Shown here: positions 8,905 through 18,730 of the stretch, piece by piece
Layout of the letters: each line of letters starts with the position of its first letter
How positions within the stretch are numbered: the first letter of the stretch is position 1
DNA from: Primorskyibacter marinus
GTDB taxonomy: Bacteria > Pseudomonadota > Alphaproteobacteria > Rhodobacterales > Rhodobacteraceae
Assembly: GCF_003313245.1 (NCBI RefSeq)
Contig: NZ_QJSD01000012.1
Span: 42,519-106,518, forward strand
DNA: 64,000 nt
Direction: 5' to 3'
Notes under the pieces: generated by a model
What the model was told of the DNA's origin: nothing
Seen by the model: only the letters and a program-made list of their open reading frames with translations
Database searches by the model: none
Program-made: the position numbers and the translations under genes

Positions 8905-9491
8905 GCCTGCAAGCCTTCCTTCAGCTTGCCCTGCAAACGGTGTTGGCACCGCGCGATGTTGCCCGGCTGCTGATCTCTGCCCGGTTGGCGCGAGAGGCGT
9001 TGCTGACCGCCTTTGCGCTGGTCGTGGCGCTGAACACGCTGGTCTTTGCGGGAATGGCCGCCCTCATGCCGCCTGACCCCTCCGTGGCGATCGGAAATCT
9101 TTCGCCTCTGGCATTCATGTTGCTTCTTGGCGGATCTGTGGTCACGGCTGCCGTCGTGATCACCTGGGCCGGGCGCGCGATGGGCGGCACCGCGCAGTTC
9201 GAAGACATCGCCCTGCTGCTGATCTGGCTGCAAGCGCTGCGTTTTCTGATGCAAGTGGCGCTGATCCTCATCAGCCTTGTTCTGCCGGGGGCCGGGGTTC
9301 TTTTGGTGATCGCGGCGGCTGTCGCGGGACTGTGGATCTTGCTTAACTTCATCGACGCGGCCCATGGGTTTGGCAGCCTTGGAAAATCCGTCTTCGTGCT
9401 TTTCATCTCGCTTCTGGGCGCGGTGGTGGGCCTTTCAATTCTGCTGTCCCTTGTCGGGACTTCTACACTGGGACTAAGCGACTATGTATGA
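8901..9491 (+). CDS. Yip1-like membrane protein 2
   Basis: 196 residues from the ATG that overlaps the preceding stop. It opens MSLQAFLQLALQTVLAP followed by an amphipathic stretch and LLISARLAREALLTAFALVVALN, then four or five more membrane spans with Gly/Ala-rich packing (AFMLLLGGSVVTAAVVITWA, VALILISLVLPGAGVLLVIA, VFVLFISLLGAVVGLSILL). This is the typical layout of the bacterial Yip1 family and is better conserved than its neighbour. The last 8 bases overlap sufS. No catalytic residues are visible. Confidence 0.82.
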   Translation: MSLQAFLQLALQTVLAPRDVARLLISARLAREALLTAFALVVALNTLVFAGMAALMPPDPSVAIGNLSPLAFMLLLGGSVVTAAVVITWAGRAMGGTAQFEDIALLLIWLQALRFLMQVALILISLVLPGAGVLLVIAAAVAGLWILLNFIDAAHGFGSLGKSVFVLFISLLGAVVGLSILLSLVGTSTLGLSDYV

Positions 9492-10704
9492 CGTGACGCA
9501 GATCCGAGCCGACTTTCCGATCCTTTCGCGGCAGGTCAATAACAAGCCGCTTGTTTATCTGGACAACGGTGCGTCAGCGCAGAAACCGCAGGTGGTGATT
9601 GAGGCGATCACCACGGCCTATGCGCAGGAATATTCCAACGTTCACCGTGGCTTGCACTACCTTTCTAATCTTGCGACAGAGAAATATGAAGCGGTGCGCG
9701 GCACCATCGCGCAGTTTCTTGGTGCGGCGGATGAACATGAAATCGTCATGAATTCCGGCACGACCGAAGGTATCAACACCGTCGCCTATGGCTGGGCCAT
9801 GCCGCGGATGGAACCTGGCGACGAGATCATCCTGTCGGTGATGGAGCATCACGCCAATATCGTGCCCTGGCATTTCCTGCGCGAGCGTCAGGGCATTGTC
9901 CTGAAATGGGTCGATGTCGACGAGACGGGCGCGCTCGACCCGCAAAAACTGCTGGATGCGATCACGCCCAAGACCAAGCTGATCGCTGTCACCCATATGT
10001 CCAACGTGCTGGGCACCGTGGTGGATGTGAAGGCGATCTGCGAGGGCGCGCGCGAAAAGGGCGTTCCGGTGCTGGTCGATGGCAGTCAGGCGGCGGTGCA
10101 TATGCCGGTGAACGTGGCCGAGATCGGGTGTGATTTCTACGCGATCACCGGGCATAAACTTTACGGCCCGTCCGGTTCTGGCGCGATTTATATCCGCGCC
10201 GACCGCCAGGCCGAAATGCGTCCCTTCATGGGCGGTGGCGACATGATCCGCGAGGTCCACAAGGATGCGATCACCTATAACGACCCGCCGATGCGGTTCG
10301 AGGCCGGCACGCCCGGCATCGTGCAGATGATCGGGCTGGGCGCGGCGCTGGATTATATGACCGGCGTCGGCATGGCCAATATCGCCGCACATGAGGCAAG
10401 TTTGCGGGACTATGCGCAAGCAAAGCTGGACGGGTTGAACTGGCTTCAGGTGCAGGGCCATGCGAAGGGCAAGGGCGCGATCTTTTCCTTCACGCTGGAT
10501 GGGGCGGCACATGCGCATGACATCTCGACCATCCTTGACAAAAAGGGCGTGGCGGTACGCGCGGGCCATCACTGCGCAGGCCCGTTGATGGATCATCTGG
10601 GCGTTACCGCGACCTGCCGTGCGTCCTTCGGCATGTATAATACCACGCAGGAGGTCGACGCGCTGATCGACGCGCTTGAATTGGCGCATGATCTGTTTGG
10701 CTGA
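9484..10704 (+). CDS. sufS: Cysteine desulfurase SufS
   Basis: Group II cysteine desulfurase that supplies persulfide sulfur to SufBCD. 406 residues, standard length. Visible are LVYLDNGASAQKP, SNVHRGLHYLSNLAT, the PLP lysine K225 in TGHKLYGPSGSG, RAGHHCAGPLMDHLGV and nucleophile C378 in ATCRASFGMYNT. Its ATG lies 8 bases inside the preceding gene. No sufE or sufU is in the window; the sulfur acceptor must be elsewhere or sulfur passes directly. The other desulfurase of the operon is at 3081-4127. Confidence 0.96.
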   Translation: MYDVTQIRADFPILSRQVNNKPLVYLDNGASAQKPQVVIEAITTAYAQEYSNVHRGLHYLSNLATEKYEAVRGTIAQFLGAADEHEIVMNSGTTEGINTVAYGWAMPRMEPGDEIILSVMEHHANIVPWHFLRERQGIVLKWVDVDETGALDPQKLLDAITPKTKLIAVTHMSNVLGTVVDVKAICEGAREKGVPVLVDGSQAAVHMPVNVAEIGCDFYAITGHKLYGPSGSGAIYIRADRQAEMRPFMGGGDMIREVHKDAITYNDPPMRFEAGTPGIVQMIGLGAALDYMTGVGMANIAAHEASLRDYAQAKLDGLNWLQVQGHAKGKGAIFSFTLDGAAHAHDISTILDKKGVAVRAGHHCAGPLMDHLGVTATCRASFGMYNTTQEVDALIDALELAHDLFG

Positions 10705-10928
10705 GTGATGGACCATATGAAATGTCTGGCGCTTATGCCGGAATTTGCCATTGCAGTCACAAGTCGCGGCGGCTATACGCCGAACTCAGACACTCATAGC
10801 TCAACCGGACGAAGCGTCGCCCTCCGAAGGTTTTGGGATATGGGTGCAAGACGTTGAAAGGTAAGATGGAAATCAAACGGTAATCGCGGAATCGTACAGA
10901 AACCGCAAAGATACGCCGCTAAAAACGC

Positions 10929-11005
10929 GGTCCCGTAGCTCAGCTGGATAGAGTGCTCGCCTCCGAAGCGAGAGGTCACAGGTTCGAATCCTGTCGGGAC
11001 CGCCA
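10929..11005 (+). tRNA. tRNA-Arg(CCG)
   Basis: 77 bases including an encoded CCA. Acceptor GGTCCCG pairs with CGGGACC; the D-arm has GCTCAGCTGGATAGAGT; the anticodon stem CTCGC/GCGAG encloses CTCCGAA, giving anticodon CCG at 10963-10965; the T-arm is CAGGTTCGAATCCTG. Cloverleaf complete. It lies about 225 bases after sufS in a stretch without a convincing gene. Confidence 0.97.
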
Positions 11006-11368
11006 TCCTTTCACCGAATCGATAACGTTGGATTTCCGGTTCTATCCGCCCAGCCGCCCAGTCAGTCACAGGCAGCGAGTTGGAATGGTGACGCGGGCAC
11101 AGCCAAGAACTCTCTCGTCTCAGCACGGCAAGCCGTAGATGGCTGACGAGTTGAAGAAGACCGGCTTGAAAACCAGTGTCGTACTGGGTCTTTAATGTGC
11201 CAGAATGACATATCCGTGTTGAGAACCCGCAAGCACGCAAGCACAAGGTCACGACAGACGGCACTCTTCCGTTCAGTATCGCACGCGATTTGTCAGAGCG
11301 GCATTGTACAGAGGATCAACCGAGCCAGACATGGGCCGACGACGTCAGCTATGCCTGGGCGGAAGAAG
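11006..11368. other. Gene-free stretch after tRNA-Arg
   Basis: About 360 bases between tRNA-Arg and the ettA terminator. No reading frame looks like a protein. One 8-base direct duplication, GCAAGCAC twice in tandem at about 11230-11245, is the only feature I see. Position next to a tRNA makes old integrated DNA possible, but no integrase or att duplication is visible. Confidence 0.5.
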
Positions 11369-11395
11369 GCGTGCCGGGACGCAATTCCGGCACGC
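11369..11395 (-). terminator. ettA terminator
   Basis: A perfect 9-bp stem GCGTGCCGG/CCGGCACGC with a 9-base loop, placed 5 bases after the ettA stop on the minus strand and followed there by a pyrimidine run CTTCTTCC. Confidence 0.7.
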
Positions 11396-11400
11396 TATGC

Positions 11401-13056
<1,656 letters not shown>

Positions 13057-13358
13057 GTCTGAAACGATCCTGCTCTGTCCTGAAAGTGTTGATTGCATAT
13101 AGACTGCCTGACACTTGGCTGCAACGTGGCTGATACCGCTGATCCTGCTGTATGGCAGGCCGGTCAACAGGGAACGCCATGCCGGAATGAACGTCGGCGG
13201 CTTGATGAGATGCGGGGGCTTTTCGCTGTCCAAGTCGCGTTTGCGACTGCGTATTGAGAAAGGGCAAAGGTCGAAAGCCGTTGATCTTCGCACTCAGGAG
13301 TAGTTTCTGGTCTGCGGGCCGCAGCTACTATGCGATTTCCGGTCCTGCGAGGGGGAAG

Positions 13359-14033
13359 ATGAAACAGCGAGGGGCATATCTGCGGGCCGGCATGCGCGTG
13401 GGACTTCTGGGCGGATCGTTCGATCCGGCCCATACCGGGCATGTCCGGGTGACACTGGAGGCGCTGCGGCGGTTCGGGCTGGATCGGGTCTGGTGGCTGG
13501 TCAGTCCGGGCAATCCGCTCAAACCGCGCGGGCCGGCCCCGTTGGCCCAGCGGATGGCGGGCGCGCGGGCGGTCATGCAACATCCCAAAGTGCATGTCAG
13601 CGATTTCGAGGCACAGGCAGGCACGCGCTACACCGCCGATACAGTGCAGCGGTTGCGCAAGATCCATCCCGGCGTGCGTTTTGTCTGGTTGATGGGGGCG
13701 GATAACCTTGTGCAGTTCAGCCAATGGGACAATTGGCAGCAGATCATGCAGACGGTGCCGGTGGGCGTGCTGGCGCGGCCCGGAGACCGGATTTCGGCGC
13801 GCACCTCCGTCGCGGCGCGGGTCTTTCGCCACGCGCGATTGCCCGCAGAGGCCAGCCGACTGTTGCCAAATGCACAGGCCCCGGCATGGTGTTTTGTGAA
13901 TATGCCGATGGTTGATCTCAGTTCCAGCGCGATCCGGGCTGCCCGCGACAGCGGGACAGGGGTGCATTCAGCAGGTAGTCACGAGAACTCGACTTGTGGC
14001 GCGGTGAATGGTGGGGTTAATTCTGGATCATGA
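13359..14033 (+). CDS. nadD: Nicotinate-nucleotide adenylyltransferase
   Basis: Adenylates nicotinate mononucleotide in NAD synthesis. 224 residues. The nucleotidyltransferase motif [11 protein letters not shown] lies near the N-terminus and SSSAIRAAR (the SSTxIR motif) near the C-terminus; [16 protein letters not shown] is the usual central NadD motif. I start at [11 protein letters not shown], which has GAGGGGG seven bases upstream; MRVGLLGG 11 codons later is possible. The last ~25 residues (rich in Ser, Gly, Asn) look unlike usual NadD ends. It overlaps the next gene by four bases (ATGA). Confidence 0.93.
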   Translation: MKQRGAYLRAGMRVGLLGGSFDPAHTGHVRVTLEALRRFGLDRVWWLVSPGNPLKPRGPAPLAQRMAGARAVMQHPKVHVSDFEAQAGTRYTADTVQRLRKIHPGVRFVWLMGADNLVQFSQWDNWQQIMQTVPVGVLARPGDRISARTSVAARVFRHARLPAEASRLLPNAQAPAWCFVNMPMVDLSSSAIRAARDSGTGVHSAGSHENSTCGAVNGGVNSGS

Positions 14034-15526
14034 CAAAACGTATTTCGAGACGGGCATTTCTGGGCGGGACGGCTGCGTTGATGGTGGCCACGCCCGCGCT
14101 TGCCAATGCACCAACCCGTTCCTTGCGCCCCGTGGCGCGCGGCGAAGCGCGGCTGGCCGTGGCCCAGACCCCGCCGGAAGAGCTGATCGCCCGCGCCAAG
14201 CTGGACGGCCAGGTCAGCTATTGCCTGTCGGACGCCGATACCGGCAAGATCATCGAGCAATACGCCCCGAATGTCGGCCTGCCGCCGGCCTCGGTCGCCA
14301 AGGCGATCACGGCAGCATACGCGCTGGAGGTTCTCGGCCCGGAACATCGCTTTCGCACAAGGCTGCTGGGCAGCGGGCCGGTGCAGGAAGGCGTTCTCAA
14401 GGGCAATCTGATCCTTGCGGGCGGGGCAGACCCGACGCTGAACACCGACGGGCTTTATGCCCTGTCGGAAGGGCTGAAGGCCGCAGGCATCCATACGGTC
14501 GAGGGCGATTTTCAAGTTTATGGCGGCGCAGTGCCCATGGCACCCGTTATCGACATCTCGCAGCCCGATCACGTTGGCTATAACCCGGCCGTGTCGGGGC
14601 TGAATCTGAATTTCAACCGCGTGCATTTCGAATGGCACCGCGAGGACAGCGACTATGCCGTGACGATGGAAGCCCGGTCCAGCCAGCACCGCCCGGGGGT
14701 GCATTTTGCAAAGATGCAGGTCATCGAACGCAGCATGCCGGTCTACACCTACAAAGACAGTGGCGCTGCCGATGAGTGGACGGTTGCACGCGGCGCGCTT
14801 GGCAAAGGCGGGGCGCGGTGGTTGCCGGTGCGCAAGCCCGAACTTTACGCTGGCGAGGTTTTCCAGACTTTCGCACGCGCGCAGGGGATCGCGTTGCGCG
14901 CGCCGAAGGTGATCGCAGAATTGCCGAAGGCCGCAGCGGAACTGGCCGGGCAGGACAGTGGGCCGCTCGGCGATATTCTGCGCGACATGCTGAAGTTTTC
15001 AACGAACCTGACGGCAGAGGTGGTCGGGCTGGCCACGACGACGGCACGGTCCGGCAAGCCTGTCTCTGTGCGCGCGTCGGCAGAAAAGATGAGTGCATGG
15101 GCCAATGCGGCGTTCAAAACCGACGGCATCGCACTGGTCGATCATTCGGGGCTTGGCGATACCAGCCGGGTGGAAGCGCCCGATATGGTGGCCTTGCTTG
15201 TGGAGGTGCGCGAACGACTTGGGCTTTTGCCGCTGTTGAAAGAGATCCCGATGCGGGACGCCAACCGGAAGGTTCTCAAGGCCCATCCGGCAACCGTTCG
15301 TGCCAAGACCGGGACACTGAATTTCGTCAGCGGGCTTGCGGGCTATGTGGACACGACCGACGGCAAGGCGCTGGCCTTTGCAATATTTGCCGCCGACACG
15401 GACCGTCGCGACGGGCTGGAAAAAGCAGAGCGGGAACGCCCGCCGGGGGCGGCCTCGTGGAATGCGCGGGCGAAGATCCTGCAACAGCAGTTGATCGACC
15501 GGTGGTATATTCTGCACGCCAGCTAG
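14030..15526 (+). CDS. D-alanyl-D-alanine carboxypeptidase/endopeptidase (PBP4, S13)
   Basis: Low-molecular-weight penicillin-binding protein that trims or cleaves peptidoglycan cross-links in the periplasm. 498 residues. Export signal [20 protein letters not shown] has a twin-arginine pattern (S-R-R-A-F-L) and ends ATPALANA. Active-site S88-V-A-K91 (SxxK), the SxN motif in FSTNLTAEV near residue 325 and the KTG triad in [12 protein letters not shown] near residue 426 are all present, so it should be active. DacB/DacC type. The ATG overlaps the nadD stop. Confidence 0.92.
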   Translation: MTKRISRRAFLGGTAALMVATPALANAPTRSLRPVARGEARLAVAQTPPEELIARAKLDGQVSYCLSDADTGKIIEQYAPNVGLPPASVAKAITAAYALEVLGPEHRFRTRLLGSGPVQEGVLKGNLILAGGADPTLNTDGLYALSEGLKAAGIHTVEGDFQVYGGAVPMAPVIDISQPDHVGYNPAVSGLNLNFNRVHFEWHREDSDYAVTMEARSSQHRPGVHFAKMQVIERSMPVYTYKDSGAADEWTVARGALGKGGARWLPVRKPELYAGEVFQTFARAQGIALRAPKVIAELPKAAAELAGQDSGPLGDILRDMLKFSTNLTAEVVGLATTTARSGKPVSVRASAEKMSAWANAAFKTDGIALVDHSGLGDTSRVEAPDMVALLVEVRERLGLLPLLKEIPMRDANRKVLKAHPATVRAKTGTLNFVSGLAGYVDTTDGKALAFAIFAADTDRRDGLEKAERERPPGAASWNARAKILQQQLIDRWYILHAS

Positions 15527-15535
15527 GGCGCGGCG

Positions 15536-15673
15536 TCAGCACATGGCGCTGCGGAAACAGCGCCATCTGGGTCGCTTCCAGTTCAGCAGGGCCAGCCGCG
15601 GTGCCGCGGCACCGACGATCGGCAGCAGGCAAAGCAGGAACAGGCCCAGAAGGGTCAGCTTTCTGCGGTTCAT
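15536..15673 (-). CDS. Possible 45-residue membrane or secreted peptide
   Basis: A short minus-strand reading frame with an ATG and GGAG eight bases upstream. It encodes a basic start MNRRKLTLLG, a hydrophobic core LFLLCLLPIVGAA, then an arginine/tryptophan-rich tail (NWKRPRWRCFRSAMC). That is the layout of a small membrane-anchored or signal-peptide-bearing protein. It is convergent with the D,D-peptidase gene by 10 bases. No family recognised; could be chance. Confidence 0.4.
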   Translation of the reverse strand: MNRRKLTLLGLFLLCLLPIVGAAAPRLALLNWKRPRWRCFRSAMC

Positions 15674-15799
15674 TCTTCAATCTCCGACAAGAATAATCTC
15701 GATCAACGTCATAACGGCGGTAATTGCCTGTTTTATGACATATCAAAAAAGACCCGTTGTCGGCAGTCAGGAATAGCTTACCTGCATCATATTGAGCAG

Positions 15800-15823
15800 A
15801 AAGCCGCCCGGTTAGGCGGCTTT
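15800..15823 (-). terminator. Terminator of the TerB-like gene
   Basis: A perfect 9-bp stem AAAGCCGCC/GGCGGCTTT with a 6-base loop, 28 bases after the stop of the minus-strand gene. Short A and T runs flank it on both sides, so it could act in both directions. Confidence 0.75.
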
Positions 15824-15851
15824 GCGGGGATTTTGGGCAGGTCAGTGTGTG

Positions 15852-16289
15852 TCAGGCGCGCAGGTGCCGGGCGCGGGCACCACGTTCAATCGCTGCGGCG
15901 TGCAGCCGGTCGAGGTTCAGCTCGTAGCGGATCTCCTCCAGCAGGCGCAGTTCCGGTTCGTAAAGCTGACCGTCGGCCGCGGCCACATCGCAGGCAAGCG
16001 CATAGGCGGTTTCAAACAGGCGCTCCGGCAGGTTGTCGCGGATAAGACCGAACAGCGCGTCCAGCCCATCCTCTTGTTCAAACAGGTCGAAAACCGTTTG
16101 CGAGGTGCTGTTCATGCGGTCGATGTCATATTCGGCAAAGACCGGCAGATTGTTCACCGCCGACTGGATCTTGACCAGCTCCGACGTGCGGATGTTCTCG
16201 TCTGAGGCAGAGACCGCGACCATCAGGGCAACAAGGCAGTCCTGCGGCGTCATCGGGTGGGAGGGCGTGTCGTCGTCTTCGGTGCTCAC
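15852..16289 (-). CDS. TerB-like protein
   Basis: 145 residues from a GTG with AAGGA eight bases upstream. All-helical, acidic, with repeats of the TerB pattern: CLVALMVAVSASDENIRTSEL near the start and ALACDVAAADGQLYEPELRLL later, each with the acidic metal-binding-type D/E cluster seen in the tellurite-resistance TerB fold. Stand-alone, so a tellurite role is unlikely; the function is unknown. Divergent from lysK. Confidence 0.8.
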   Translation of the reverse strand: MSTEDDDTPSHPMTPQDCLVALMVAVSASDENIRTSELVKIQSAVNNLPVFAEYDIDRMNSTSQTVFDLFEQEDGLDALFGLIRDNLPERLFETAYALACDVAAADGQLYEPELRLLEEIRYELNLDRLHAAAIERGARARHLRA

Positions 16290-16412
16290 AAGACTGATCC
16301 TTGGAATAAGGGAAGGTTGCGTTGCAGATTATTGACCTATCCCGTCCCCCGCAATAGGTAGGCGAGCGCTGCGTGCCCCAAGACGGGGCGTGCGACCCTA
16401 GGAGACTTCCGT

Positions 16413-17993
16413 ATGTCCGACACCCGCGACGCTGCCCTTGCCTCGAAAGCCTGGCCCTTCGAAGAAGCGCGCCGGGTGCTCAAACGCTATGAAAAGGCAC
16501 CGCCCGAGAAGGGTTATGTGCTGTTCGAGACGGGCTATGGCCCCTCGGGGTTGCCGCATATCGGAACATTCGGCGAAGTTGCGCGGACCACGATGATCAA
16601 GCGCGCCTTCGAGCTGATTTCGGACATTCCGACGCGGCTGATCTGCTTTTCGGACGATCTGGACGGGATGCGCAAGGTGCCCGGCAATGTGCCCAACCAA
16701 GAGGCGTTGCAGGAGCATCTGCAAAAGCCGCTGACCAGCGTGCCGGATCCTTTTGGCGAATACGAGAGCTTTGGCGATCACAACAACGCCATGCTGCGGC
16801 GGTTTCTGGACACGTTCGGGTTTGAATACGAATTCATCTCGGCCACGGAGTTCTATCGGTCGGGCAAGTTCGACGAGGTGCTGCTGCGCGCGGCTGAACG
16901 CTATGACGACGTGATGAAGATCATGTTGAAATCCCTGCGCGACGAGCGTCAGAAAACCTATTCGATCTTCCTGCCGATCCATCCCGAAACCGGCCGTGTG
17001 CTGTATGTGCCGATGAAAGAGGTCAACGCCAAGGATGGCACGATCACCTTTGACGACCCCGATGGCCGGGAATGGACGCTGCCCGTCACCGGCGGCAACG
17101 TGAAGCTGCAATGGAAGCCGGATTTCGGTGCGCGTTGGGCCGCCTTGGGTGTCGATTTCGAGATGTATGGCAAGGATCACAGCACCAACACGCCGATCTA
17201 TGACGGCATTTGCAAGGTGCTGGGCATGCGTCCGCCCGAGCATTTCACCTATGAGCTGTTCCTTGACGATCAGGGGCACAAGATCTCGAAATCGTCGGGC
17301 AACGGTGTGTCGATCGACCAGTGGCTGACCTATGCCTCGACGGAATCGCTGTCCTATTTCATGTATCTCAAGCCAAAGACAGCCAAACGGATGCACTTTG
17401 ACGTGATCCCCAAGGCGGTGGACGAGTACCACCAGCAGTTGCGGGCCTATCCGACGCAGGATCTGAAGGGGCAGTTGAACAACCCGGTCTGGCATATCCA
17501 CGGCGGCGATGTGCCTGAAAGCCGGATGGTTGTGCCGTTCTCGATGTTGCTGAACCTTGCCAGTGTGGCAGGCGCCGAGGACAAGGAAACCCTGTGGGGG
17601 TTCATGCGCCGCTATGCCCCGGAAGCCAGCCCCGAGACGCATCCAGATCTGGATCAGGCAGCAGGTTTTGCCGTGCGCTACTACAATGATTTTGTAAAGC
17701 CTGCCAAGGTGTTCCGTGTCGCAACTGATGTAGAACGTGAAGCTCTTCTAGAGTTGCGCGACGGTCTGGCAGCCTGGGACGGGCCTGCGGATGGCGAAGC
17801 GTTGCAAGGGCTGGTGTTTTCCTGCGGACGCGAGCGGTTCGACCCGATGCGCGACTGGTTCAAGGCGCTTTACGAAGTACTTCTGGGTGCCAGCCAAGGC
17901 CCGCGCTTTGGTGGGTTCATCGCGCTTTACGGTGTCGATGAAACGGTCGCTTTGATCGACAAGGCCCTGGCCGGAGAGTTGCTGGCGTCCTGA
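16413..17993 (+). CDS. lysK: Lysyl-tRNA synthetase, class I
   Basis: Charges tRNA-Lys with lysine. This is the class I form (archaeal/alphaproteobacterial/spirochaete), unrelated to the usual bacterial class II LysS. 526 residues. HIGH-like motif PHIG at 48-51 within [12 protein letters not shown], and KMSKS-like KISKS near residue 290 in [24 protein letters not shown] and the alpha-helical C-terminal anticodon-binding half are typical. Start ATG with GGAG about eight bases upstream. Confidence 0.95.
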   Translation: MSDTRDAALASKAWPFEEARRVLKRYEKAPPEKGYVLFETGYGPSGLPHIGTFGEVARTTMIKRAFELISDIPTRLICFSDDLDGMRKVPGNVPNQEALQEHLQKPLTSVPDPFGEYESFGDHNNAMLRRFLDTFGFEYEFISATEFYRSGKFDEVLLRAAERYDDVMKIMLKSLRDERQKTYSIFLPIHPETGRVLYVPMKEVNAKDGTITFDDPDGREWTLPVTGGNVKLQWKPDFGARWAALGVDFEMYGKDHSTNTPIYDGICKVLGMRPPEHFTYELFLDDQGHKISKSSGNGVSIDQWLTYASTESLSYFMYLKPKTAKRMHFDVIPKAVDEYHQQLRAYPTQDLKGQLNNPVWHIHGGDVPESRMVVPFSMLLNLASVAGAEDKETLWGFMRRYAPEASPETHPDLDQAAGFAVRYYNDFVKPAKVFRVATDVEREALLELRDGLAAWDGPADGEALQGLVFSCGRERFDPMRDWFKALYEVLLGASQGPRFGGFIALYGVDETVALIDKALAGELLAS

Positions 17994-18056
17994 GGCACGT
18001 TTTGACCGTTGGACAAACTGCGCTATCTCCCTGCCTAGATTGCAGGGAGATGGATT

Positions 18057-18467
18057 ATGCGGAGTTTGATTTTTGGGCTGGTTGCAGCGGTGGCGTTAGC
18101 GGGCGGCGTGGCCGCACAGGACACACCTGAAACGGGCATCAAGGATGTGATCTCTTCCCAGTTGGAGGCATTCCGGCAGGACGATTTCGCGCGGGCGTTC
18201 TCTTTCGCCAGCCCTTCCATTCAAGGTATGTTCGGATCACCCGAGAATTTCGGCGGGATGGTGCAGAACGGTTATCCGATGGTCTGGCGTCCGGGGCGCG
18301 TGGATTTTCTGGAACTTCGCCAGATCGAGGGCAGCCTCTGGCAAAAGGTGCAGATCGTCGACCAGAGCGGTCGGGTACATCTGCTGGACTATCAGATGGT
18401 CGAGGGCCGCGACGGCTGGCGCATTGGCGGGGTTCAGATGCTGGAATTGCCCGGCATGGCGGTATGA
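18057..18467 (+). CDS. Exported DUF4864-like protein
   Basis: 136 residues with a clear signal peptide (MRSLIFGLVAAVALAGGVAAQ, cleavage likely after AAA/VAA-Q). The mature part, DVISSQLEAFRQDDFARAFSFASP, looks like a small NTF2-like fold and matches what I remember of DUF4864 proteins of alphaproteobacteria. Role unknown, presumably periplasmic. ATG with GGGAGATGG just upstream. Followed by a terminator. Confidence 0.82.
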   Translation: MRSLIFGLVAAVALAGGVAAQDTPETGIKDVISSQLEAFRQDDFARAFSFASPSIQGMFGSPENFGGMVQNGYPMVWRPGRVDFLELRQIEGSLWQKVQIVDQSGRVHLLDYQMVEGRDGWRIGGVQMLELPGMAV

Positions 18468-18508
18468 AAGGCCGGTCGAGTTAATCTAACCGGCTAATCA
18501 TCTGTAGT

Positions 18509-18536
18509 GGCGTGGCTAATTGGCCGCGCCGTTTTT
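18509..18536 (+). terminator. Intrinsic terminator
   Basis: Stem GGCGTGGC/GCCGCGCC (8 bp, one G-T wobble), 6-base loop TAATTG, then GTTTTTG. Ends the preceding exported-protein gene. Confidence 0.75.
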
Positions 18537-18730
18537 GATTCATGACGCATCGAACCGTTGGCGCAACGCCTACCGTCACGGTGCTGTCGGGCGGTGTTAA
18601 CGCGCCGTTGGTATTTCCCTCAAAGCGGCCGGGTGAGCATCCGGCACTGTTTATCAGCAGGTCGGGAAACCGGCCCTGCGGCGGGTGAGACCCGTTTGCA
18701 GGTGGGCTGTGCGCGCGGAAAGGGAATGGA

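Noticed and set aside
10708-10854. 48-residue plus-strand frame after sufS (MDHMKCLALMPEF..)
   Set aside because: No SD and no family look; Arg/Ser-rich random composition.
10794-11264. Minus-strand frame with the phrase [22 protein letters not shown]
   Set aside because: This is the familiar false protein made by reading across a tRNA gene in antisense; it covers tRNA-Arg.
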